A DNA stretch of 59,175 bases from contig PQAS01000001.1 of the NCBI GenBank assembly GCA_003104905.1, forward strand, positions 24,966 through 84,140, read 5' to 3'. Under the pieces are notes generated by a model that saw nothing but the letters and a program-made list of their open reading frames with translations, was not told where the DNA came from and did no database searches. Shown one piece after another: positions 53,397 through 59,175 of this stretch. Source of the DNA: Candidatus Methanoperedentaceae archaeon. GTDB taxonomy: Archaea > Halobacteriota > Methanosarcinia > Methanosarcinales > Methanoperedenaceae. Both the position numbers and the translations under genes were made by a program. Position 1 is the stretch's first letter. Every line of letters begins with the position of its first letter.

Positions 53397-54707
53397 TCAA
53401 TTTTTCATTTTCTTCTTTATTTCCCTCAGGGCTGTCTCAAGGTCTTTTCTCTCCCATACATGCCTTACCTGTTTATTCCCAAGAATTGATGACATCTTTT
53501 CAATTCTCTCATCAACAAGTTTCCTCAACCTGGGATCTGTTACTGGTTTAACTATCGCGGGTTCAGCTTTCTTTTCCTCTTTTTCCACATGCAGCGAACG
53601 CGATACATCAGGACGGGCTCTTTCTTCCCCGATAAGGCTTGATATTGCCTTTTTCCAGTCATCAGCCCATGGCTTATCAAGTACAGGGGTGTGTTTTGCC
53701 TGAGTTCTTTTTACCCCTATTGCTTTGACATGGCATGCTTTTTCACAGGCGCCGCAAAAGGTGCAAAAATCCTTCACTACATCTATTTTTTTATCTTTAG
53801 GGATGATCCAGGCTTTTGAGGGACAGACGTTGAAACAACCATGGCAGCCAACAGGGTCACAACCTTTGAGTTTTTCATCTATCAACTCTATCTCACCTTC
53901 AAAAGGTTTTGTCACTTCTGCCGCATCATACGGACATACTGCCTCGCACCATCCGCAGCGCGTGCATTTGTCATTATCCATTTTAATAGTTCCTGCAATT
54001 TTGGGAGCTATCTCCTTGATTTCATTTTCATTGAAATCTCCCTTTACCTTTATTGCCTCTTCAGGGCAGAAAGGAACGCAGATGCCACAGTAATCGCATT
54101 TTGCCTTATCAACCACAAGGTCATCAAAAGGTAAAAGGTCATCTGCTTTTGCTTTTTTCTCAACAAGTACAAAAGCAGGGCACAGCACAGCACAGGCGCC
54201 GCACAGAGTGCATTTTTCCATGTCAACTATGATATCCCCGGTCTTTCCCTCCTTAAAAGGCGAAACTGTCTCCTTTTTCGGGAATGTCAGATCAACCTTG
54301 ATAGCTTCTTCGGGACATGCTTTCTCACATAGAAGACAGGGGAGGCACTTGTCATTGAATACGACTTTTGAATCAAGATGAGGGAACTGGTCAAGCTCAA
54401 GAATATCTTTTTGGTCCACAGTCATCCTGATGGATCTTACAGGACAGAACGCTGCGCACATGCCGCAAAAAGAACATCTGGTATGGTCGATGATAACAGG
54501 GGGGGCGTCCAATCCTGTAGCTATCTCTATGAGGGGGCCGGGCTCAATCGCTTTCTTCGGACATACCCGGATACACAGGCCGCATCCGTTGCAGCGTTTA
54601 TAATCATAATCAAGGAGCCTATCGGATTTTGCGGTTTTCTGTTTGAAGAGAAAATGCGAATCCAAAACATCGCTTTCCACTGCAACATTGAGTTCTTCTT
54701 CGCTCAT
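53397..54707 (-). CDS. Polyferredoxin with eight predicted [4Fe-4S] sites
   Basis: The 436-residue protein is nearly filled with ferredoxin motifs. Six are CxxCxxCxxxCP (CNGCGLCIRVCP, CSFCGMCAAFCP, CLPCLLCEKACP, CTLCGACAVLCP, CDYCGICVPFCP, CTRCGWCEAVCP). One has a longer first spacer (CDPVGCHGCFNVCP) and the last ends CH instead of CP (CTFCGACEKACH). The C-terminal 120 residues are charged and cluster-free. The start follows hdrA's stop by one base, with an AGGAG site, so the two are translationally coupled. It should carry electrons to or from HdrA, in the cytoplasm, like MvhB-type polyferredoxins but with a different number of clusters. Confidence 0.92.
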   Translation of the reverse strand: MSEEELNVAVESDVLDSHFLFKQKTAKSDRLLDYDYKRCNGCGLCIRVCPKKAIEPGPLIEIATGLDAPPVIIDHTRCSFCGMCAAFCPVRSIRMTVDQKDILELDQFPHLDSKVVFNDKCLPCLLCEKACPEEAIKVDLTFPKKETVSPFKEGKTGDIIVDMEKCTLCGACAVLCPAFVLVEKKAKADDLLPFDDLVVDKAKCDYCGICVPFCPEEAIKVKGDFNENEIKEIAPKIAGTIKMDNDKCTRCGWCEAVCPYDAAEVTKPFEGEIELIDEKLKGCDPVGCHGCFNVCPSKAWIIPKDKKIDVVKDFCTFCGACEKACHVKAIGVKRTQAKHTPVLDKPWADDWKKAISSLIGEERARPDVSRSLHVEKEEKKAEPAIVKPVTDPRLRKLVDERIEKMSSILGNKQVRHVWERKDLETALREIKKKMKN

Positions 54708-54708
54708 G

Positions 54709-57057
54709 CTACTCCTGTTTAAGCTCGCTGCCTATTGGTCCGATTTCTTTTAACTGCTTTACGAAGTCTTTCACTATACCTGCGAACTTATCACCTTCAC
54801 TTGCAGCTATCCAGGCCACACGGAAACGCCGCTCGTCAAATCCAAGATCCACCAATAATTTACCAAGCAGGTTCATCCTCTGTACTGCACAAATGTTCCC
54901 TATCGTGTAATGGCATTCACCTAGCCGGCATCCGGAAACAAGCACACCGTCGGCTCCCCGGCGCAGGGCTTCAAGGACAAAAGACGGATTTATCCTCCCT
55001 GCGCACAAAACCCTGATATTTCGCATATTGGTCGGATACTGGATGCGCAGACTGCCCGCAAGGTCAGCGGCAGCATAACTGCACCAGTGGCAAAGGAACC
55101 CGATAATCAGTGGGAATTCACTGCTCTCTTTTGTTGCTTCCCTTATTTGTGCCATTATCTGTTCATCCGTATAATTCCTTACCTGTATAGCGACATTGGG
55201 ACAGGCTGCAGTACATGCCCCGCATCCCCGGCATGCCACTTCATCAACGCTTGCCAACTTGTCTTTTACCCTGATGCGTCCGAAATCACAGACGGTTTCA
55301 CAAATCTTGCATCCGTCACAAAGATCGGTGAGAACGTATGCACTTGTGGGTTCTATCTCAAGCTCTCCTTTTTGAAGAAGACTGAAGACTTTCGAAGCAG
55401 CAGCACTGCCCTGTTCGATTGAGACCTGGATCTCCTTGGGACCACCTGCGCATCCAGCAATAAATATACCTTTAGTGTGCGTTTCCACGGGTCGCATCTT
55501 TGGATGGGCGCTCTGGAAAAACCTGTCAGGGCGGGTAGATAAGTTCAACATCCTGCCGATCTGAGCTGAACCCTTATCCGCTTCCATTCCTATCGCAAGC
55601 ACAACAAGGTCAACCGCATCACTGCATTTCTCACCAGAAAGCGTATCCTCATAATGGATTATTGTCTTACCATCCGATTCTTCAACTTGGGCAACCCTCC
55701 CCCTCACAAATGAAACGCCTAATTCCTGCGCCCGTCTGTAGTATTCCTCATACATTTCACCACCCGCCCTTATATCGATGTAATGGATGGTTATCAGGGC
55801 TTCAGGATACTTCTCGGCGAGTTTCATGGCATTTTTTATGGAAGCCATGCAGCACACCTTTGAACAGTAGGGATTTCCAACCTTTTCATCACGAGAACCT
55901 ACACAAAGGATAAAGGCAGCGCTTTTAATATCAGCACCGGTTGAGGGTGATACAACCCTTCCGTGCGTGGGGCCGGCGGCGCTTAGCATCCTTTCAAGTT
56001 CAAGATTAGTTATTACATTTTTGATTCGTCCATATCCGTATTCTTTTTTTCGTGTCGCATCGAATGGCTGGTACCCAGTGGCGACGATAATTGCTCCTGC
56101 ATTGAACTCGAAATTCTCGGTTTTCTGGTTGAAATCCACTGCCTCCGCAGGACAGGCCAGCCTGCAAAGGTCGCAGCCCACGCAGTGTTCATCAATGCAG
56201 GCCACAAGTGGTACAGCCTGAGCAAAGGGAATATATATGGATTTTCGTGCCCCTATCCCGTAATCGAACTGGTTGGGGACATCAATAGGACAGACCTTTG
56301 CACAGATATCTATGCAGCCTTTGCATTTTTTAGGGTCTATATATCGCGGTTTTTTCTCGCCTGTTATCCTGTAATTTCCAGCTCTTCCTTTTATCCCTGT
56401 AATTTCAGAATTTATATAAAGTGTGATATTTGGATTGTTCTGGACATCCGACATCTTGGGAGCAAGAACGCAAAGGGAACAATCATTATTGGGAAAAACC
56501 TCGTTCATCAGGGCCATTTTTCCTCCTATTGTGGGTTCTCTTTCAACGAGATGGACTTTTATTCCCATGTTAGCAAGAGAAAGAGCAGCTTCGATCCCCG
56601 CTACTCCTGCCCCTATTACCAGGACATCCTTATTTGCAGGGACTGTTCTTTTTTCGAGGGGGGAAAGAAGCGCGACTTTTGCGACTCCCATGGCCACCAG
56701 GTCTTTTGCCTTCTGCGTTGCCAGAGCATTCTGGTTCGTATGAACCCAGGAGCCCTGTTCCCTTATATTTACCATTTCAAGCAGATGCTTATTGAGGCCG
56801 GCCTGCTCAAGCACGCGCCTGAATGTAACTTCATGAAGGCGCGGCGAGCATGCCGCCATTACTATGCGGTCAAGCTTTTCTTCAAGTATGTCCTTTTTTA
56901 CCTGCTCCTGTCCCGCATCCCCGCATGCGAACTGCAGATCCCTGGCTACAACTACGTCTTTTAGCATTGATGCATGTTTGCGGACATCCTCAACATCAAT
57001 AGTGCCGCCAATATTTGATCCGCAATGGCAGATGTAAACGCCGATTCGCACTGACAT
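54709..57057 (-). CDS. hdrA: HdrA-like electron-bifurcating subunit fused to MvhD-like domain
   Basis: The ATG at 57057 (782 residues) is chosen: MSVRIGVYICHCGSNIGG is the standard HdrA start, and the 17 codons upstream lie inside an insertion element. Order: N-terminal Cys domain (YICHCG, AACSPR); FAD domain with GAGVAG (about 149-154) and NDCSLCVLAPKM; ferredoxins CKGCIDICAKVCP (about 245) and CVGCDLCRLACP; FAD-binding rest; ferredoxins CDGCKICETVCD and CRGCGACTAACP; C-terminal MvhD-like [2Fe-2S] domain (about 640-782; CHWCSY, CAGRINP, SGCRLGECHY). HdrA couples flavin-based bifurcation to heterodisulfide reduction or ferredoxin oxidation. HdrB and HdrC are not next to it. The polyferredoxin gene follows after one base. 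Confidence 0.93.
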   Translation of the reverse strand: MSVRIGVYICHCGSNIGGTIDVEDVRKHASMLKDVVVARDLQFACGDAGQEQVKKDILEEKLDRIVMAACSPRLHEVTFRRVLEQAGLNKHLLEMVNIREQGSWVHTNQNALATQKAKDLVAMGVAKVALLSPLEKRTVPANKDVLVIGAGVAGIEAALSLANMGIKVHLVEREPTIGGKMALMNEVFPNNDCSLCVLAPKMSDVQNNPNITLYINSEITGIKGRAGNYRITGEKKPRYIDPKKCKGCIDICAKVCPIDVPNQFDYGIGARKSIYIPFAQAVPLVACIDEHCVGCDLCRLACPAEAVDFNQKTENFEFNAGAIIVATGYQPFDATRKKEYGYGRIKNVITNLELERMLSAAGPTHGRVVSPSTGADIKSAAFILCVGSRDEKVGNPYCSKVCCMASIKNAMKLAEKYPEALITIHYIDIRAGGEMYEEYYRRAQELGVSFVRGRVAQVEESDGKTIIHYEDTLSGEKCSDAVDLVVLAIGMEADKGSAQIGRMLNLSTRPDRFFQSAHPKMRPVETHTKGIFIAGCAGGPKEIQVSIEQGSAAASKVFSLLQKGELEIEPTSAYVLTDLCDGCKICETVCDFGRIRVKDKLASVDEVACRGCGACTAACPNVAIQVRNYTDEQIMAQIREATKESSEFPLIIGFLCHWCSYAAADLAGSLRIQYPTNMRNIRVLCAGRINPSFVLEALRRGADGVLVSGCRLGECHYTIGNICAVQRMNLLGKLLVDLGFDERRFRVAWIAASEGDKFAGIVKDFVKQLKEIGPIGSELKQE

Positions 57058-57058
57058 A

Positions 57059-57082
57059 CTCCCCGCCATATAAAGAGCGGAG
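57059..57082 (-). repeat. Right-end hairpin of the IS200/IS605 element
   Basis: CTCCCCGC (57059-57066) and GCGGAG (57077-57082) pair with a bulge around a ten-base AT-rich loop. The hairpin lies 23 bases past the tnpB stop, where IS200/IS605 right-end hairpins and the 3' end of the TnpB guide RNA are expected. It abuts the hdrA start codon and may place its G-rich arm as a ribosome-binding site. Confidence 0.6.
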
Positions 57083-57104
57083 GTTCTCTGGCTCATATCG
57101 TCAC

Positions 57105-58376
57105 TCATTCTTCATGCACCCCTTTCCAGAGATGTCCGTCCCAACGATACACCGATGGCTGTGCCAGACAGCCGCTACTACTTATGAACGGTAAACCGTC
57201 CAACCGTAGATACCTGACAAGCTGGTTGCCAACACCATTAACGTCTGCATTCCGTATGGTATTGCAGTTCAGACACAGGAACATCCCTCTATGGGCTCGA
57301 TGTAATTTGCTTCTGTCTGTGCAACCGCACTGACTGCATCTTCCTTTGGATGTTCCCCGTTCGTCCTGCTTTTTTAATAGTATGCTATGCCGGGCTAATT
57401 TATAGTCCAGTTGAGCGACGACCTGTTGAATCGGGAATTGTTGCCAGTTTTGATTTGATTTTTTATTCCAGTTCTTTCCTGTTCCATCTTTGTTTTTCTT
57501 GATCCCTGTCAGGTCTCCTACTACTACTTCCCTGACGTTTCGCTGTACACATAACTCAACAACTTTGTTGGTCATGCTATGAATTGAATGTTTTATCTGT
57601 TGAGAACCGTGTTTTGACATTTTTCGCAATGCTTTGGAGGATTTCTTCTTTCCTTTTGTTCTTCCCATTACTTCTGATTGGACTCTTGCTTTCTCTTTAT
57701 TCCAATATCTCAGGTTACTTAGGATTTTCCCACCTTTATATATATCCACGTTCCCATATTCATCCATGCTGACTATAGGGTTTCTCATACCAAGATCGAT
57801 TGCCATTACCTGACCATCTTGTTTCCATTCGGGTTCTAGCAGCAGGATTTTAGCATGAAGTTCGAAATATCCTTTTTTTGGTACGATCTCTATTTGCTTG
57901 ATCCTTCCGTTCTCTGGAAACGCAGTGTTCCAATGTAACCTTAGACTGAGTTTCTTATAAGGATATGATATTTCTTGTTTCAACTCAGATGTTGGGGTTA
58001 GAAGGATTGTATTTGTATCTATGATTTTGAAAGCATCTACCATGAAAGAAGATAATTCTTCCTTATTTCTGAATCCGGGGGGTCTTGCTGTTCTGTCTGT
58101 TTTTCTTAGCTTAAACCATGACTTGAAGGCATTGCCGACCTGATGAGCACAATGCTGGTATGTATGTGCAGGTACGAACGAATGAAAATGACTTGCCAAA
58201 ACGACTTTCTGCAAATCGAATCCTGATGGGATTTTACCAGTATAATCCCATGTCTCTTTTGCACCCCATAGAGCAGTATTATAGAGCTTAGTGGCTATCC
58301 AGGACATCCTGCTTAACAACCGGAATGTTGTTATATCCGAGTCTATTCGTGCTACTCTGCTTTCGTATCTTGGCAT
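57105..58376 (-). CDS. tnpB: TnpB-type RNA-guided nuclease-like protein of IS605 family
   Basis: The 423-residue protein has an N-terminal helix-turn-helix and WED-like part, a RuvC domain with Asp194 (AIDLGMRNP), a zinc finger (CSQCG...CLNCN) and a third acid in NADVNG (about 382). TnpB proteins cut DNA with a guide RNA from the element's right end and help keep the element. The RuvC-II strand reads VVVGDLTG, so the usual Glu is replaced by Gly (about 287). A Glu in KKQDERGTSK about 52 residues later may take its place, as in rearranged-site TnpB/Fanzor lineages. The frame is intact. It overlaps tnpA. Confidence 0.93.
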   Translation of the reverse strand: MPRYESRVARIDSDITTFRLLSRMSWIATKLYNTALWGAKETWDYTGKIPSGFDLQKVVLASHFHSFVPAHTYQHCAHQVGNAFKSWFKLRKTDRTARPPGFRNKEELSSFMVDAFKIIDTNTILLTPTSELKQEISYPYKKLSLRLHWNTAFPENGRIKQIEIVPKKGYFELHAKILLLEPEWKQDGQVMAIDLGMRNPIVSMDEYGNVDIYKGGKILSNLRYWNKEKARVQSEVMGRTKGKKKSSKALRKMSKHGSQQIKHSIHSMTNKVVELCVQRNVREVVVGDLTGIKKNKDGTGKNWNKKSNQNWQQFPIQQVVAQLDYKLARHSILLKKQDERGTSKGRCSQCGCTDRSKLHRAHRGMFLCLNCNTIRNADVNGVGNQLVRYLRLDGLPFISSSGCLAQPSVYRWDGHLWKGVHEE

Positions 58377-58750
58377 TTTGTTTGACCCTCAATATATTTC
58401 TGGATGTTTTCTTTGCTGACTGTTCCTGCTGTTCCTACATAATAAGCATTAGTCCATTGGATATGTTTATCCTTGAATCTATGATTGTATAATCGAGAAC
58501 TGATGCCTTTGAACCAATTGACAAGTAATGATGGAGAATGCTGTGGTGGGGATGATACAAATAAATGAATATGATCCGGCATGATCTCTAATGCAGAAAT
58601 CTCTAATCCTTTCTCTTTTGCTATTTCTCTCAAGATGGTATCCAGTCGTGTTTTTGTTGGTTCTTCTAATGTTTTTCTTCGATATTTTGGAATCCAAACC
58701 AGATGGTAAAAGATATTATACCTGCTATGCCGTGTAGATTTGGCTTCCAT
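58352..58750 (-). CDS. tnpA: IS200-type Y1 HUH transposase TnpA
   Basis: The 132-residue protein is full length for the family. It has the HUH metal site DHIHLFVSS, an N-terminal YNIFYHLVWIPKYR and a C-terminal helix with YVGTAGTVSKENIQKYIEGQ that contains the catalytic Tyr. It moves single-stranded element DNA by cutting and joining at the end hairpins. It overlaps tnpB by 25 bases, and both lie on the minus strand. With both genes intact the element may be active. Confidence 0.95.
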   Translation of the reverse strand: MEAKSTRHSRYNIFYHLVWIPKYRRKTLEEPTKTRLDTILREIAKEKGLEISALEIMPDHIHLFVSSPPQHSPSLLVNWFKGISSRLYNHRFKDKHIQWTNAYYVGTAGTVSKENIQKYIEGQTKCQDTKAE

Positions 58751-58805
58751 AGCTGATATTATGGTTGTTGGGTATATATAGATACCTATACTAAGGGGTT
58801 CGCTA

Positions 58806-58829
58806 ATTCCGTCCTAAAAAACGGAGAAT
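58806..58829 (-). repeat. Left-end hairpin of the IS200/IS605 element
   Basis: ATTCCGT and ACGGAGAAT pair, with one bulged base, around CCTAAAAA. It lies about 56 bases before the tnpA start, as expected for a TnpA-recognised left-end hairpin. Confidence 0.5.
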
Positions 58830-58941
58830 GCCGACACCCTTAACTCCATGTACTTTCATGATATTTGCCAGATGTGTTTATGCCCATCAATACGTCAACC
58901 ATGTGCCTTCTTGCCAAAATATTTGAATCAATCAAATCATT

Positions 58942-59175
58942 TCATTTTTTTTGTTTTTCTACGGCTTCAAGTATCTTTTTTACACCCTCTAATATAATAG
59001 AACTTGTATCTTCCAATATGCCTGGATCTTTTGTTTTCAAATACTTTGCAGATATCATGTACGGTTCACAAATCTCAAAGATATCTTTATGTTCTTTTTG
59101 GAGTTCTTTCAGGATAATTATTGCAAAATTATATTCTGAATCTTTCAACAATTCAAATATTGCAGAGACAATAAT
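58942..59175 (-). CDS. Small helical protein of unknown function, truncated by window edge
   Basis: The frame is open to the end of the window, so the N-terminus is missing and 77 residues are visible. The sequence is mostly helical and charged (FAIIILKELQKEHKDIFEICEPYM, SSIILEGVKKILEAVEKQKK in parts). No family was recognised. A short hairpin (ATTTGA at 58921-58926 and TCAAAT at 58932-58937) follows its stop. The IS200/IS605 element lies just downstream. Confidence 0.5.
   Translation of the reverse strand: MIVSAIFELLKDSEYNFAIIILKELQKEHKDIFEICEPYMISAKYLKTKDPGILEDTSSIILEGVKKILEAVEKQKK

Larger units (their letters stand above)
57058..58830 (-). mobile_element. IS200/IS605-family insertion sequence (tnpA + tnpB)
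   Basis: The element carries tnpA and tnpB on the minus strand, overlapping by 25 bases. A hairpin lies near each end: 57059-57082 at the tnpB end and about 58806-58829 at the tnpA end. Such elements have no terminal inverted repeats and no target duplication, so exact ends cannot be fixed here; the given limits are estimates. The tnpB end falls at or next to the ATG of hdrA. Confidence 0.85.

Noticed and set aside
56185-56964. 259-codon plus-strand frame opposite hdrA
   Set aside because: Cys/Phe/Tyr-rich composition with no domain, fully antisense to conserved HdrA FAD and ferredoxin motifs.
57058-57108. 17 extra N-terminal codons on hdrA
   Set aside because: They lie within the right end of the insertion element and precede the conserved HdrA start.
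1-59175. Borg-type or other extrachromosomal element of Methanoperedens
   Set aside because: No regular tandem nucleotide repeats in intergenic regions, genes on both strands, and no replication or terminal-repeat features. A chromosomal origin fits better.

Overview
The window looks like an AT-rich piece of a methanogen-lineage archaeal chromosome. The best fit is an anaerobic methane oxidiser of the Methanoperedens (ANME-2d) type. This is inferred from the gene mix, not proven: large surface multihaem c-type cytochromes, an HdrA-MvhD fusion with a polyferredoxin, an archaeal DUF234-type ATPase, short ATGA-coupled operons, very short 5' leaders, and extracellular proteins rich in N-x-S/T sequons. 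No rRNA, tRNA or CRISPR array was seen, and no stretch longer than about 300 bases lacks a gene.

Region 1 (1-23100) is an extracellular electron-transfer and cell-surface region. It holds two closely similar multihaem cytochromes (1-1305, cut by the window edge, and 19829-21268). Each sits next to a secreted subtilisin-like protease (1409-4255 and 18299-19795), in mirrored order. It also holds an 8-haem cytochrome with IPT/TIG domains (16654-18219) behind a winged-helix regulator (15944-16405), and a three-gene operon of an 8-TM coiled-coil protein, a surface protein and a 6-haem cytochrome (4430-7937). A four-gene von Willebrand/BatA-like membrane operon (8000-13343, minus), recQ (13480-15717) and a four-repeat surface protein (21427-23073) complete it.

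Region 2 (23193-52084) is a large cell-surface polysaccharide island. It has a complete dTDP-L-rhamnose pathway (rfbC, rfbB, rfbD, rfbA) in one minus-strand operon with a Wzm/Wzt-type ABC exporter. Around it are GT2 and GT-C glycosyltransferases, a flippase-like protein, sugar epimerases and methyltransferases. The standout is a 2281-residue protein (37908-44753) that joins six enzyme-like domains: an alkaline phosphatase/sulfatase-superfamily domain, a methyltransferase, a coiled coil with tandem 14-residue repeats, a WbsX-like domain, GT4, GT2 and GT4. With a Wzt that has a C-terminal carbohydrate-binding-type domain, the methyltransferase plus coiled coil recalls the bacterial WbdD/Wzt chain-termination ruler. 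I propose this as a new composite system.

Region 3 (52122-59175) holds rubrerythrin, a UbiE-like methyltransferase, an eight-cluster polyferredoxin and an HdrA-MvhD fusion. An IS200/IS605 element (about 57058-58830) is inserted directly at the hdrA start codon. Its TnpB has a glycine where the usual RuvC-II glutamate sits. The window ends inside a small gene of unknown function.
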